From: Gillisella vitis
Lineage (GTDB): Bacteria > Pseudomonadota > Alphaproteobacteria > Rhizobiales > Rhizobiaceae
Assembly: GCF_014204625.1 (NCBI RefSeq)
Contig: NZ_JACHLU010000008.1
Location: 115,970-179,969, forward strand
Length of the DNA: 64,000 nucleotides
Direction of reading: 5' to 3'
Shown here piece after piece: positions 29,668 through 40,115 of the stretch; the stretch's first letter is position 1, and the number at the start of each line of letters is the position of its first letter. The notes under the pieces were generated by a model, which saw only the letters and a program-made list of their open reading frames with translations, was not told the origin of the DNA and did not search any database. Both the position numbers and the translations under genes were made by a program.

Positions 29668-30655
29668 TCAGACCGTGGCACAAGGCTTTGCCACCATTGC
29701 CCTTGGTCATGTCAGGCAGGAATTTCCCAACCATATCATGCATGTGTTTGACGGCAGCGAACGGGGCATCACACCTTCCTCGCTGCATCCGGTGTTTTAC
29801 GGCAGTTTTGATTGGCATTCCTGCGTGCATGGATACTGGATGCTGGCGCGATTGCTACGGCTTTACCCTGCCATGCCCGCTGCCTCCGCCATTCGCAGCC
29901 TTTTTGATGACATGCTGGTGGCCGACAAGATTGCTGGCGAATGCGCCTATTTTGATCGACCATCATCGCGTGGCTATGAGCGGCCCTATGGCTGGGCCTG
30001 GTTGCTCAAACTGGCGGCAGAGCTGGAACACCATGAAAAGCCTGATTGGGCCAAGGCTATAGCGCCCCTCACCCAACGTATTGTTGCGCGTTTTGAGACT
30101 TTTCTGCCGTTGGCCACCTATCCGGTGCGGGTCGGCACCCACTACAACACCGCCTTTGCACTCCGCCTTGCGAGCGACTATGCGCAGGAGAGTGAGAATC
30201 AGAGCTTGCTGTCGCTTTTGCAAAACACGGCAGAGCGCTGGTATGGCGCAGATCGTGACTGCACCGCATGGGGGGAGCCTTCCGGTGATGAATTTCTGTC
30301 CTCCACCCTGATCGAGGCGGAATGTATGCGCCGCCTTTTGCCGCAACATACCTTTCCAGCGTGGTTATCGACCTTCCTGCCCGACCTCGCCCACGGCCAG
30401 CCAACCCATTTGATGCAGCCTGCAACAGTGTCAGACCGAAGCGATGGCAAGATTGCCCATCTCGACGGCCTCAACCTCAGCCGGGCATGGTGCTTTTCCG
30501 CTTTGGCAAAAGCCTTGCCGGACAATGATCCCCGTAAACCCGTGATGGAGCAGGCGGCCAACGTCCATCTGGATGCGGGCCTTGCCCATGTCAGTGGCGA
30601 TTATATGGGCGAACATTGGCTGGCAAGTTTTGCGGTGCTGGCGCTTTGCGTCTGA
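29654..30655 (+). CDS. DUF2891 protein
   Basis: 333 residues, an uncharacterised family with predicted all-alpha fold. The signature HPVFYGSFDWHSCVHGYWMLARLLRL lies near residues 45-70 and FDRPSSRGYERPYGWAWLLKLA near 100-120. These conserved aromatic and His residues suggest an enzyme, but no reaction is known to me. The ATG at 29654 is preceded by TTGGAGACC, and 14 bases overlap the end of the Rsm22-like gene. A role with ribosome or RNA processing could be guessed from this coupling only. No signal peptide. Confidence 0.85.
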   Translation: MTRLDQTVAQGFATIALGHVRQEFPNHIMHVFDGSERGITPSSLHPVFYGSFDWHSCVHGYWMLARLLRLYPAMPAASAIRSLFDDMLVADKIAGECAYFDRPSSRGYERPYGWAWLLKLAAELEHHEKPDWAKAIAPLTQRIVARFETFLPLATYPVRVGTHYNTAFALRLASDYAQESENQSLLSLLQNTAERWYGADRDCTAWGEPSGDEFLSSTLIEAECMRRLLPQHTFPAWLSTFLPDLAHGQPTHLMQPATVSDRSDGKIAHLDGLNLSRAWCFSALAKALPDNDPRKPVMEQAANVHLDAGLAHVSGDYMGEHWLASFAVLALCV

Positions 30656-30681
30656 GATCTTCTCTGACGTCGGCTCCGTGA

Positions 30682-31104
30682 TCACGGATGCATTTTCGCC
30701 CCCTTGGTGATTTTATCGACACTCTTTTTGTCGGCGTGTATGGCTATGCCCACGACATTGGCTGTCTCAGGATCATATTGGGCAAAGACCGCACGATTGG
30801 CGACGTCATCCCCCGTCACAAACATCTCTTCGATGTAGAGAGAAGACTGAACCTGCCTTTGCAACGACCGCTTATGGATCGTCGCCATGGTCTCACGATC
30901 AGCAGACAGAATGACAATCGGCTGGATGCACAAAGGATAATAGCTGTTTGCGGCTGCATCCTGATAGGCCTCTCCTATGATTTCCGAACGTGCACCAACT
31001 ATGCCACTGGTCAAAAAAGCTGTAACATTCAATTTTTGCCAGAAAAGCATGTCATCACGCAGCACGATCACAAATTTCCTATCGAAAACAACGGCATCGG
31101 TCAT
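30682..31104 (-). CDS. DUF2000 protein
   Basis: 140 residues in the DUF2000 family, by resemblance. The family motif is FVIVLRDDMLFWQKLNVTAFLTSGI near the N-terminus. Function unknown. It has no signal peptide or helices that look transmembrane. TGGAG six bases before the ATG at 31104 supports the start. The gene is divergent from an AraC regulator whose ATG overlaps this one in CATG, so AraC probably controls it. Convergent with the DUF2891 gene. Confidence 0.8.
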   Translation of the reverse strand: MTDAVVFDRKFVIVLRDDMLFWQKLNVTAFLTSGIVGARSEIIGEAYQDAAANSYYPLCIQPIVILSADRETMATIHKRSLQRQVQSSLYIEEMFVTGDDVANRAVFAQYDPETANVVGIAIHADKKSVDKITKGAKMHP

Positions 31105-32017
31105 GAAGAACTCCAGTCAAGGTTTGATAAAGACCGACATTTTAACGGCCGCCCAACCAGGTCGTCTTGAATGTTTGTGCACGCCATCCACCAGTTGCTT
31201 TCAAACAGGAGCAAGCATTCGCGGCGTAGAGCGTCTTGAAGCACGGTTTATCGGCTCGATGTTTTCACCGCATCGGCACGATACCTATGCTTTGGGCCTT
31301 ACCCTTTCAGGCATCCAGACCTTTACCTATCGCGGAGAACAACGCTTTAGCGCTGCTGGCAATATCATCGTGCTTCATCCAGACGAACTACACGATGGCG
31401 GTGCGGGAACAGACGCGGGACTGACTTATCGAATGATCTATCTTCCACCCGAACTTATCCTTGACGCATCGGAGGGATATGGGCAGCCTTTGCCTTTTGT
31501 GAGCACGCCTGTGATCCGTGACCATGATCTGGCCACAACGCTTTATGACGCCTTGAAGGATCTTTCGACGGCACCGGACGATATTGAAATGGATGACATT
31601 CAAATGCGTCTGGCCGCAGGGCTGCACCGCAACAGCGGCAACAGAAATCCGACGGCCAGTATTGCTATCGATACCCTCGCCGTGCGGCGCGTTGCCGAGT
31701 TTTTGAGTGAACATGCATTGGAGGCGGTTTCATCCCAGAGGCTGGAAGCGATCAGTGGGCTGGATCGGTTCGCATTATCGCGGCATTTCCGCCGCCGGAT
31801 GGGCACAAGTCCGCATCGCTTTCAGATGATGAGACGGCTTCAGCGCGCGCGCGTCTTGCTCATGCACCACAACACGAGCCTGGCGGACGCGGCAATTGCA
31901 ACCGGCTTCGCCGATCAAGCGCATTTCAGCCGCCATTTCAAGGCAACTTATGGCCTGCCGCCCGGCCAATGGCTGTCATTGTTGCAAAGCCGGACAGCGT
32001 CATCGCATATCAGATGA
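31103..32017 (+). CDS. AraC-family transcriptional regulator
   Basis: About 304 residues. The N-terminal cupin ligand-binding domain starts around the pattern HRHDTYALGLTLSG, and the C-terminal AraC helix-turn-helix pair (about 205-300) reads LSRHFRRRMGTSPHRFQMMRRLQRAR then IATGFADQAHFSRHFKATYG. The effector is unknown. The start is uncertain: ATG 31103 lacks a good ribosome-binding site and overlaps the DUF2000 start on the other strand, and an in-frame TTG at 31122 is possible. Adjacent divergent DUF2000 is the natural target. Confidence 0.85.
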   Translation: MKNSSQGLIKTDILTAAQPGRLECLCTPSTSCFQTGASIRGVERLEARFIGSMFSPHRHDTYALGLTLSGIQTFTYRGEQRFSAAGNIIVLHPDELHDGGAGTDAGLTYRMIYLPPELILDASEGYGQPLPFVSTPVIRDHDLATTLYDALKDLSTAPDDIEMDDIQMRLAAGLHRNSGNRNPTASIAIDTLAVRRVAEFLSEHALEAVSSQRLEAISGLDRFALSRHFRRRMGTSPHRFQMMRRLQRARVLLMHHNTSLADAAIATGFADQAHFSRHFKATYGLPPGQWLSLLQSRTASSHIR

Positions 32018-32135
32018 TGCGGCCCACAACACAGATGTCGCTGCAACCGTCATAAAATCTTCATCACCGCGCAATCGGTTCGACATGCGACACCCCTAAA
32101 CCTCAGCGTGTCACGTTACGAGAATGGGGGATTCC

Positions 32136-33491
32136 ATGAAAAATTTACTGCTTGCATCCGTTTCACTTTGCCTTTGTGCGGCTTCCGCCTTGGCTGATGA
32201 GACGGCATTTCCGGCAAAGCTTGCCAATCAGGTGGTTTTGCCTGCCAACACCATCATCAAGGCTCCGGCAGATGCGCCGGATTTTCTCCAGACATCCGCC
32301 AAATTCACCACGCCGGATCGCCTGCGGGCAAAAGCGCTGGCAACCGTTCCGGGCATGGATGGCGCGCGCAAGACCAATCTTTCCATGCCGTTTGATGGCC
32401 AGCCTGTGCAAGGCTTTTCCGGCATCAAGACCATGGCGGATGGCACCTTCTGGAGCCTGAGCGACAATGGTTTTGGCAGTAAAGCCAATTCCGCTGATGC
32501 CATGCTGATGCTGCATCGGCTGAAATTAGGCTGGGACAGCGGTAAGGTTGAGCGCCTTGAAACCGTTTTTCTTTCCGATCCCAACAAGGTCGCACCTTTT
32601 CCGATCACGCTGGAAGGCACCGACAAGCGCTATCTGACCGGCGCTGATTTCGATGTCGAATCGATCCAGCCAGTGGCCGATGGTTTCTGGATTGGCGACG
32701 AATTTGGTCCCTATCTGATCAAGGTCAACCTCAAGGGCGAGCTGGAGGCAGTTTACGCAACCACGGTAGACGGTAAGCCGGTTCTATCGCCTGACAATCC
32801 CTTGCTGAGCCTGCCAAGCGACCCAACCAAGCCGATGCCTGTCTTCAACCTGCGCCGTTCCAACGGCTTTGAGGGCCTTGCCATGTCCAAGGATGGCTCG
32901 AAGCTCTATGGTTTGCTGGAAGGCCCGCTCTATCTCAGCGATGGCAAATTCGAGCAGGTGGATGGCCAAAATGCCCTTCGCATCATTGAATTCAGCACCG
33001 CTTCCAAGGCATGGACGGGCCGCAGCTGGCTTTATCCTCTGTCTGCTGGTGGTACCAATATCGGCGATTTCAACATGGTGGACGCAACAACCGGTCTGAT
33101 CATTGAGCGCGATGGCGGCTCAGGCACTGCCGACAAAGCCTGCGCCGACCCGGCCAAGCCGGATGCGAATTGCTTCGACAAACCGGCCAGGCACAAGCGC
33201 ATCTACAAGATCGAAATGACAGACACCAATGTCGGCAAGCCCGTGCGCAAGATCGGCTATATTGATCTGATGAAGATTGCCGATCCTGACAACAAAACGA
33301 GCCAAGGCAGCGTTGATGGCATTTACACCATGCCCTTCGTCACCATCGAAAATGTGGATCTGGTCGATGCCACCCATATCGTTGTCGGCAATGATAACAA
33401 TTTGCCATTCTCGGCAGGTCGCGCAGTCGATAAGGCCGACGATAATGAATTCGTGCTGCTGGATGTCGCCGATTTTCTGGCGGCGAAATAA
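32136..33491 (+). CDS. Exported phytase-like esterase
   Basis: 451-residue periplasmic protein of the esterase-like activity of phytase family. A Sec signal peptide (MKNLLLASVSLCLCAASALA) comes first, then a six-bladed propeller-like body with the family segments GFSGIKTMADGTFWSLSDNGFG, FWIGDEFGPYLIKV and FEGLAMSKDG. Catalysis is unproven in most members. Substrates may be phosphate esters. GGGGG upstream supports the ATG at 32136. It is convergent with mntH. Confidence 0.85.
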   Translation: MKNLLLASVSLCLCAASALADETAFPAKLANQVVLPANTIIKAPADAPDFLQTSAKFTTPDRLRAKALATVPGMDGARKTNLSMPFDGQPVQGFSGIKTMADGTFWSLSDNGFGSKANSADAMLMLHRLKLGWDSGKVERLETVFLSDPNKVAPFPITLEGTDKRYLTGADFDVESIQPVADGFWIGDEFGPYLIKVNLKGELEAVYATTVDGKPVLSPDNPLLSLPSDPTKPMPVFNLRRSNGFEGLAMSKDGSKLYGLLEGPLYLSDGKFEQVDGQNALRIIEFSTASKAWTGRSWLYPLSAGGTNIGDFNMVDATTGLIIERDGGSGTADKACADPAKPDANCFDKPARHKRIYKIEMTDTNVGKPVRKIGYIDLMKIADPDNKTSQGSVDGIYTMPFVTIENVDLVDATHIVVGNDNNLPFSAGRAVDKADDNEFVLLDVADFLAAK

Positions 33492-33505
33492 AATTCAGAG
33501 TCACG

Positions 33506-33532
33506 ATGGCCCTGCAACCGGCGGGGCCATCA
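33506..33532. terminator. Hairpin between convergent genes
   Basis: GATGGCCC / GGGCCATC stem of 8 bp with an 11-base loop, between the esterase and mntH genes. No U tract, so only a possible terminator. Confidence 0.5.
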
Positions 33533-33544
33533 GCTGCCTTGCGG

Positions 33545-34915
33545 CTATAAGCCCATGAACGTGTCGAACAACAGCTTGACGTTCAGAACAACAATCACCG
33601 ACGCCACCAGCCATGCCAGAATTTTCACCCATGGGGCGATGACGAAAGTGCCCATCTTGCGTTTGTCGCTGACAAACTGCACCAGCGGGATCACCGCAAA
33701 TGGCAATTGCATCGACAGCACTACCTGACTGAGCACCAGCAACTCGGCCGTGCCCTTGCTGCCGTAATACCAGGTGACAAACACCACCGGCACAATGGCA
33801 ATGCAGCGGGTCAGCAATCGACGTGCCCAATTGGGAAACCGCAACCGCAAGAAGCCTTCCATCACAATCTGACCCGCCAGTGTGGCGGTCACCGTCGAAT
33901 TGATGCCCGACGCCAGCAGCGCCACGGCAAACAGGGTTGAAGCAAGGCCAAAGCCCAGAAGCGGTGTCAGCAACTCATGCGCCTGCTCAATCTCGGCCAC
34001 ATCGGTACGGCCCGAACTGTGGAACACCACGGCTGCCAGAATAAGGATCGAGGCGTTGACAAACAGGGCCAGCATCAGGGCAATCGTGCTGTCAATGGTT
34101 GCCCATTTGATGGCATCGCGCTTGCCCGTCTCGTTGCGCTCATAGGCCCGTGTCTGCACGATAGAGGAATGCAGATAGAGGTTATGCGGCATGACGGTGG
34201 CACCAATGATGCCGATGGCGACATACAGCATGGCTGGATTGGCAATAACCTCCCTGGTGGGGATAAAGCCGCCCAGAACAGCTGCAATGGGCGGTTGGGC
34301 AACAGCCATTTGCACCAGAAAACAAATAGAAATAATGGTCAGCATCGAGATGACGAAGGCTTCGAGAAACCTGAAACCCTTGTTCATCAACAGCAAGAGC
34401 AACACCGTGTCCAGCACGGTAATCATCGCACCCGCCATCAACGGAATGCCGAACAGAAGCTGAAGGGCAATGGCGGTGCCAATCACCTCGGCCAGATCGC
34501 AGGCAATAATCGCAAGCTCACAGGCCAGCCACAGGGCAATGCGCACTGGCGGCGAATAGTGATCGCGGCAGGCCTGCGCCAAATCGCGCCCGGTGGCAAT
34601 GCCAAGCCGCGCTGACAGCGCTTGCAACAGAATGGCCATCAGATTGGAAATCATGATGACGGACAGCAGCGTATAGCCGAATTGCGAACCACCGGCGATG
34701 TCCGTGGCCCAATTGCCGGGGTCCATATAGCCCACCGAGATCATGTAACCCGGCCCGGCAAAGGCCATCAGCTTGCGAAACCACGACCCTGCTTTGGGCA
34801 CAAAAATCGAGGCGTGAACCTCCGACAGGCTGGGATGGTCTTTTTCCGGCTTTGAAAATTTCCACCCATCGTTTTGCCCCGGTGCAGGAGCCAGCTCTAT
34901 TTCTATCTTTGACAT
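33545..34915 (-). CDS. mntH: Nramp-family manganese transporter
   Basis: Proton-coupled divalent metal importer of about 456 residues with 11 or so membrane helices. The metal-site motif [17 protein letters not shown] is in helix 1 and MPHNLYLHS is in helix 6. Mn(II) is the usual substrate in rhizobia. The ATG at 34915 has GTGGGTGGA just before it. MntR is encoded divergently, so the two share a 200-base region that is likely manganese-regulated. Confidence 0.94.
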   Translation of the reverse strand: MSKIEIELAPAPGQNDGWKFSKPEKDHPSLSEVHASIFVPKAGSWFRKLMAFAGPGYMISVGYMDPGNWATDIAGGSQFGYTLLSVIMISNLMAILLQALSARLGIATGRDLAQACRDHYSPPVRIALWLACELAIIACDLAEVIGTAIALQLLFGIPLMAGAMITVLDTVLLLLLMNKGFRFLEAFVISMLTIISICFLVQMAVAQPPIAAVLGGFIPTREVIANPAMLYVAIGIIGATVMPHNLYLHSSIVQTRAYERNETGKRDAIKWATIDSTIALMLALFVNASILILAAVVFHSSGRTDVAEIEQAHELLTPLLGFGLASTLFAVALLASGINSTVTATLAGQIVMEGFLRLRFPNWARRLLTRCIAIVPVVFVTWYYGSKGTAELLVLSQVVLSMQLPFAVIPLVQFVSDKRKMGTFVIAPWVKILAWLVASVIVVLNVKLLFDTFMGL

Positions 34916-34982
34916 TCCACCCACGCTGATCAGTTTTTATTGCGATTAATTCGCAACAATCTGCGCTGATTTTTTACAATAT

Positions 34983-35004
34983 GCAATAGGCTATATTCCA
35001 TTGC
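34983..35004. promoter_or_regulatory. Candidate operator between mntH and mntR
   Basis: GCAAT ... ATTGC imperfect inverted repeat (GCAATAGG, 6-7 base AT spacer, CCATTGC) in the divergent mntH/mntR gap. It is the only symmetric element I see there. Weak evidence; MntR or another regulator such as Mur could bind. Confidence 0.3.
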
Positions 35005-35118
35005 CTTGGCTTTATGTGGCGCTGCACTCTTGCCAGCATCTCTCTTGGATAGCGCATTATCAGCCTGTTCATGGCCAATAAGGCTTGATAAAGATGATGA
35101 AAAACAAGGGAAAGACGT

Positions 35119-35595
35119 TTGGCACGCACACCACAGCATCAACGCCGCACCGCGCCATTGCCGGATGCCGACGACCACTCTGAAGGTTTCAAGCAGGTGC
35201 GCGAGGCCCGCAGAACCGCGCTGGTGGAAGATTATGTGGAATTGATTGCCGATCTGATCGCCGAGGGGCAGGAAGCGCGGCAAGTGGATATTGCCCAGCG
35301 ACTCGGCGTGGCTCAGCCAACAGTTGCCAAAATGCTGGCACGGCTGAGCGAAAACGGACTGATCTCACGCAAGCCCTATCGGGGCGTTTTTCTGACAGAG
35401 GCCGGCGAAAAGCTTGCCATTGAAAGCCGTGAGCGCCATGAAACCGTTGAGGATTTTTTGAAAATGCTCGGTGTGTGCGAAAAAACCGCACGTATGGATG
35501 CCGAAGGCATCGAGCATTACGTCAGCGCTGAAACGCTGAGCGCTTTCCGGCGCGCCCTTGCCGCCGGAAAGCTGACGTCACCGAAAAACGAGTAA
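35119..35595 (+). CDS. mntR: Manganese-responsive regulator MntR
   Basis: DtxR-family regulator, 158 residues. The winged helix sits at about 35-95 ([27 protein letters not shown]), followed by the metal-binding and dimerisation region ([31 protein letters not shown]), with Glu/His/Cys ligands. No SH3 domain, as usual for MntR. The start is TTG at 35119, preceded by AAGGGA. It is divergent from mntH, its probable target, and convergent with ppx. Confidence 0.9.
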   Translation: MARTPQHQRRTAPLPDADDHSEGFKQVREARRTALVEDYVELIADLIAEGQEARQVDIAQRLGVAQPTVAKMLARLSENGLISRKPYRGVFLTEAGEKLAIESRERHETVEDFLKMLGVCEKTARMDAEGIEHYVSAETLSAFRRALAAGKLTSPKNE

Positions 35596-35597
35596 CG

Positions 35598-37121
35598 TTA
35601 TTCTTCGAACCGGAAGGCAAGCCGCTTGCCGGTGAGTTTTGCCAATTGCTGCAAACGCCCGTCCAGTCTTTCACCCGTAAAATCGTGAAACTGTTTTGGC
35701 ACCACGAATTCCAGATCCAGATCACTGCGCTTTGATCGCTCAAAGCCCAGATGATCGACAACGCCTGGCATGGACGCCGAAAACAGATAGACCACGCGCA
35801 GCAATCCCCCCAGAAGCTTGGCGCGATCCAGCAGCCTTTGCGTTGCAATGGCAACCAGCGGGCCTGTCTGGCCATCATCATGCAGGCCTTCAAAGCGATA
35901 ATAATTGCTGAGCGCAATAAAGGCCCGTCCGGGGTGCGTAATGCCAACAAAAGACGAATGGGCAATCAGGTTGAGCGCCTGCGGTCCGCGATAATCAGGA
36001 TGGGCACGCCAGCTGATGTCGGCCAGAAGACACGCGGCCTGACGGTAACGTGCCTCTTCTTCGGTCTCGATCACATCAAAAAACGGCATCATCTTGCCCG
36101 TCCAGCGGGCCAGTTCGCGCGCATGTTCCGGTGAACGGGCGCGCAGGATTGCCAGCTCGTCTGCGGCTTCCACCAGTGGATCAAGCTTGCGATCCTCTTC
36201 AGACAGCATCGAATAGAGATAGCCCTCACGCACGCCTTGCGCCGAGAAGCACACCCGGCCCGGCCGCATCACCTCCAGCACTTCGCGCAGGGCCACGGCC
36301 CCAAAGGGAATCAGCGACCGGCGATTTTTCGACACTTTCTGCCATGCAGGCAATCTGGCACAGGCACCCGATATGATGTCATCCAGAAACTGCATCATCT
36401 CGGCCGTTTCCACCTCATAGCCCTGCATCATGTGCAGCGGATAATCGCGGATTTCCATATGCAGCTTGGCAATATTGCGCCATGTGCCGCCCACTGCATA
36501 AAATGTTCGCCCCTGCCCTTTTTTCAAAAGAGCCGCCGAGCGGATCTGCTTGCGGGTGAAGGCGCGGGCTTTGTCCAACGACCCTTCTGACAATTCCGAC
36601 AGACGCAATCCACCCAAGGGCAGAGTCATGCCAAGGCCAATATCCTTGCCCTTGATGTCCACCAGTTCCAGAGAGCCGCCGCCAAGATCACCGGCAATAC
36701 CATCTGGATCATGAAAACCGCTGACAATCCCCAGTGCGGAATAAAGCGCTTCCTGTTCGCCGGACAGAACCTCGATCTTGTGATCAAGAATGCGCTCGGC
36801 TTCAGCAATAAAGGCAGGGCCGTTTGCCGCTTCGCGGGCAGCGGCCGTGGCCAACACATGCATCGACACCGCCCGCGCCTGTTTTGACAGCGCATGAAAG
36901 CGGCGAAGAGCTGCCAAAGCCCGCTCAACACCCTCGTGATCCATACGGCCACTCATGGCCAGACCCTTGCCAAGGCCGCACAGAACCTTCTCGTTAAAGA
37001 GAATGGCCGGTGCGCGCGACAAGCCTTCATAGATAACCAATCGGATCGAATTTGAGCCGATATCAACAACGGAAACAGGGGCTATGCCGGGCAGCCGCCC
37101 CTGTGCTTCTGATTGAGTCAT
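35598..37121 (-). CDS. ppx: Exopolyphosphatase
   Basis: Ppx/GppA phosphatase, 507 residues, releasing phosphate from polyphosphate ends. The ATPase-fold N-terminal domain holds VVDIGSNSIRLVIYEG, and the second phosphate motif is GDLGGGSLEL. The C-terminal helical domain from about 320 resembles HD regions. GppA-type activity on pppGpp cannot be excluded. It starts 11 bases after ppk, so the two form one unit and make and degrade polyphosphate. Confidence 0.93.
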   Translation of the reverse strand: MTQSEAQGRLPGIAPVSVVDIGSNSIRLVIYEGLSRAPAILFNEKVLCGLGKGLAMSGRMDHEGVERALAALRRFHALSKQARAVSMHVLATAAAREAANGPAFIAEAERILDHKIEVLSGEQEALYSALGIVSGFHDPDGIAGDLGGGSLELVDIKGKDIGLGMTLPLGGLRLSELSEGSLDKARAFTRKQIRSAALLKKGQGRTFYAVGGTWRNIAKLHMEIRDYPLHMMQGYEVETAEMMQFLDDIISGACARLPAWQKVSKNRRSLIPFGAVALREVLEVMRPGRVCFSAQGVREGYLYSMLSEEDRKLDPLVEAADELAILRARSPEHARELARWTGKMMPFFDVIETEEEARYRQAACLLADISWRAHPDYRGPQALNLIAHSSFVGITHPGRAFIALSNYYRFEGLHDDGQTGPLVAIATQRLLDRAKLLGGLLRVVYLFSASMPGVVDHLGFERSKRSDLDLEFVVPKQFHDFTGERLDGRLQQLAKLTGKRLAFRFEE

Positions 37122-37132
37122 GCAGATCCAGT

Positions 37133-39325
37133 TTAGCTTTTGCGGCCGGAAACAACCCCAGCAATCAATTTCGGCGCACTTGATTTCAAAGCCTCACCCC
37201 GCCCGGACAGGCTTGGATTGGTCATGAAATAGTGCTGTGCGTTGAAAGGCTCTTCGCCCTCTCGCACATGAATACGTCTCGATGTTCCATCGGGCAATAT
37301 CTCGTAGCTCTGCTGGTTGTCAATCAGATTGCCCAGCATAATCTGCGATAGAACCTGCTCATGCACAGTGGGATTGACCAAGGGCACCAGAGTTTCGACG
37401 CGCCGATCCAGGTTGCGCGGCATCATATCTGCCGAGCCGATATAGACCAGAGCGTGTTCCGATGGCAGGCGATGGCCATGACCAAAGCAGAATATGCGGC
37501 TGTGCTCCAGAAAACGCCCGATGATCGATTTGACCCGGATGTTGTCTGACAGCCCCGGCACCTGCGGCCGCAGGCAGCAAATGCCCCGGATGACCAGATC
37601 AACTTCAACGCCCGCAGCGCTGGCCCGGTACAGGGCATCGATGATTTCCGGGTCCACCAGAGAATTCATCTTCATCCAGATTCCCGCAGGCTTGCCCGCC
37701 TTGGCATTGCTGGTTTCTTCCTCAATGTGGCGCAGGATGCGCGACCGCATCGTGTAGGGCGAAACCGCCAGCTTCATGTTTTCTTCCGGCTCACCATAGC
37801 CGGTGATGAAGTTGAACACATTGGCCATATCGTGGGCAATCTTCGGATTGCAGGTGAAGAATGACAGGTCCGTGTAAATTTTCGCGGTAATCGGGTGATA
37901 ATTGCCCGTGCCAAGGTGGCAATAGGTGCGCAGTTTGCCATCTTCACGACGCACCACCATCGACATTTTTGCGTGGGTCTTCAGCTCGATAAAGCCAAAC
38001 ACCACCTGCACGCCCGCCCGTTCCAGATCGCGCGCCCAGCGTATATTGGCCTCTTCATCAAAGCGGGCCTTCAGCTCCACCAGCGCCGTCACCGATTTTC
38101 CAGCATCGGCCGCATCAATCAGCGCCCGAACAATCGGACTGTTGTTTGATGTGCGATACAGCGTTTGCTTGATCGCCAGAACGTCGGGATCGCGTGCGGC
38201 CTGAATCAGGAACTGCACCACCACATCAAAGCTTTCATAGGGGTGGTGCACCACCATGTCCTTTTCGCGGATGGCGGCCAGGCAATCGCCCATATGCTCA
38301 CGCACCCGCTCTGGAAAACGGGCATTATGCGGCTCAAAGCGCAGGTCATCCCGTGGTGCCTTGGTAATTTCCGACATGGTGTTGAGCGCCAGCAGGCCCG
38401 GCAGAACCGCCACGCGATTATCCGGCACGCCAAGCTGCTCGATCACAAAATGGCGAAGCGCCACCGGCATTTCTGAATCGGTTTCAATGCGAATGACCGA
38501 TCCACGACGACGACGCTTCAAAGCTGTCTCAAAGAACCGCACCAGATCTTCGGCTTCTTCTTCCACTTCCAGATCGCTGTCGCGGATAATGCGGAATGTG
38601 CCGTATCCCTTGACCTCATAGCCCGGATAGAGCCTGTGGATAAACAGGCCCACCACATCTTCAAGGGTAATGTAGCGGATTGCAGTGTTGTCATCGGGCA
38701 GACGCACAAATCGATCCAGTGCGGTCGGCAAGCGCAACAGGGCCGTCATCGGCTCCTTGCCATTCAAACTGTCCAGTTGCAGCCCCATGGAAAAGCCGAG
38801 ATTGGGAATGAACGGGAACGGGTGGGCCGGATCAATCGACAAGGGTGTCAAAACCGGAAAAATCGCCTGTTCGAACTCGTTTTCCAGCCATTTGCGATCC
38901 TCGTCCGACAGGGCGGCGGCGCGTACGATATAAATATCTTCCTTGGCAAGATATTGCTGCAAGACCGCAAGCGAGGCTTGCTGCTCCATCTGCAAATTGT
39001 CAATCTCTTTCAGAATATCTTCCAATTGCTCAGCCGGTGTGCGGCCATCGGGGCTTTTGATCATGATGCCCTGACGCACCTGACCTTCCAGCCCGGCAAC
39101 CCGCACCATGAAAAATTCATCGAGATTGGCCGCAGAAATGGACAGAAACCGCACACGCTCCAGCAGCGGGTGGGCGGTATTCAAGGTCTCTTCCAGAACA
39201 CGGCGATTGAACTGTAACCACGAAAACTCACGGTTGATGAATCGGTGGGGACTGTTCATCAGCTCTTCCCGCGCCACCTCTTCCCCGGCCAAGGTTACCG
39301 TCTCGTCCAATATCACCGATTCCAT
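37133..39325 (-). CDS. ppk: Polyphosphate kinase 1
   Basis: Reversible polymerisation of ATP phosphate into polyphosphate. The 730 residues span the N-terminal, head and two phospholipase-D-like C-terminal domains. Motif [11 protein letters not shown] (first catalytic His) and the later [30 protein letters not shown] region are present, along with the N-terminal FINRELSW-type signature [13 protein letters not shown] shorter start at the internal Met before [11 protein letters not shown] is possible. Followed by ppx. Confidence 0.95.
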   Translation of the reverse strand: MESVILDETVTLAGEEVAREELMNSPHRFINREFSWLQFNRRVLEETLNTAHPLLERVRFLSISAANLDEFFMVRVAGLEGQVRQGIMIKSPDGRTPAEQLEDILKEIDNLQMEQQASLAVLQQYLAKEDIYIVRAAALSDEDRKWLENEFEQAIFPVLTPLSIDPAHPFPFIPNLGFSMGLQLDSLNGKEPMTALLRLPTALDRFVRLPDDNTAIRYITLEDVVGLFIHRLYPGYEVKGYGTFRIIRDSDLEVEEEAEDLVRFFETALKRRRRGSVIRIETDSEMPVALRHFVIEQLGVPDNRVAVLPGLLALNTMSEITKAPRDDLRFEPHNARFPERVREHMGDCLAAIREKDMVVHHPYESFDVVVQFLIQAARDPDVLAIKQTLYRTSNNSPIVRALIDAADAGKSVTALVELKARFDEEANIRWARDLERAGVQVVFGFIELKTHAKMSMVVRREDGKLRTYCHLGTGNYHPITAKIYTDLSFFTCNPKIAHDMANVFNFITGYGEPEENMKLAVSPYTMRSRILRHIEEETSNAKAGKPAGIWMKMNSLVDPEIIDALYRASAAGVEVDLVIRGICCLRPQVPGLSDNIRVKSIIGRFLEHSRIFCFGHGHRLPSEHALVYIGSADMMPRNLDRRVETLVPLVNPTVHEQVLSQIMLGNLIDNQQSYEILPDGTSRRIHVREGEEPFNAQHYFMTNPSLSGRGEALKSSAPKLIAGVVSGRKS

Positions 39326-39401
39326 GATTTCCCGCCTTTATTTTCAACGCCTTCCGGCGATTTATAACAAGATGACGACGCGACTGTGACAGTGGCCCGG
39401 A

Positions 39402-40115
39402 TCAACGATCAATGTCTGTTGCCGCCAGTTGATCCAGAACCTCCGCCGCCAGCATCTTCGAAATCCTCGATCGGCGCGCAAGAGCAAGCTGATCCAGCTG
39501 CTCCACCACCTCCTGCGCGGTTGATAGTGATCGCTCCATACGCTGCACAATATAGTCGACAATCCGCTCATCAATCGCCAGCTGCCGGTCTGCAAACAGT
39601 TTGACGATAACCTGTGACAGCAATATCTCATCAGGCTCACCAATTTCCACCAGCGTTGCCGCCTTGAGGCGTGAGCGCAGGTCTGGCAATTTGACATTCC
39701 ACGATAGCGGCCAGGTGCGCGATGTCATCAACAGGCTCTGGCCATTCTGCCTCACGCTGTTGATCACATGAAACAATTCCACTTCGTCAAAGCCCGCGCG
39801 GTCCGCGTCTTCGAACAGAACCGGGCTTTGCCCTGCCACCACAGCGGCATCGGCACCATGCAGGGGCACAATATCACGCGCACCGCTTTGCTGGCGCCAG
39901 ATTTCGGCCAGATGCGATTTTCCCGAGCCTTGCGGCCCGGTTAAAATAACCACAGGTGCTGGCCAATGCGGCCATGAATCGACAATCGCCACGGCCTGCG
40001 CGAGGCGGTCGGACACCAGCAGATCATCCCGGCCCGATGCCGGTTGATGGTTAAATACAAGCGGTAGCTGCTCGCCTGCCTTGCGACGCCCCGCCACCTT
40101 GATGGGATCACTCAT
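39402..40115 (-). CDS. hdaA: HdaA-type DnaA regulatory protein
   Basis: DnaA-related AAA+ ATPase of 237 residues. Like Hda, it stimulates DnaA-ATP hydrolysis together with the sliding clamp, limiting re-initiation. A clamp-binding motif EQLPLVF is near residue 17. Walker A is GPQGSGKSHL, Walker B PVLFEDAD. The C-terminal DnaA DNA-binding domain is missing, as expected of this family. Its ATG abuts the stop of the AI-2E permease (TAA-ATG). Neighbours purM/purN divergent upstream and ppk/ppx downstream are a common alphaproteobacterial arrangement. Confidence 0.9.
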   Translation of the reverse strand: MSDPIKVAGRRKAGEQLPLVFNHQPASGRDDLLVSDRLAQAVAIVDSWPHWPAPVVILTGPQGSGKSHLAEIWRQQSGARDIVPLHGADAAVVAGQSPVLFEDADRAGFDEVELFHVINSVRQNGQSLLMTSRTWPLSWNVKLPDLRSRLKAATLVEIGEPDEILLSQVIVKLFADRQLAIDERIVDYIVQRMERSLSTAQEVVEQLDQLALARRSRISKMLAAEVLDQLAATDIDR

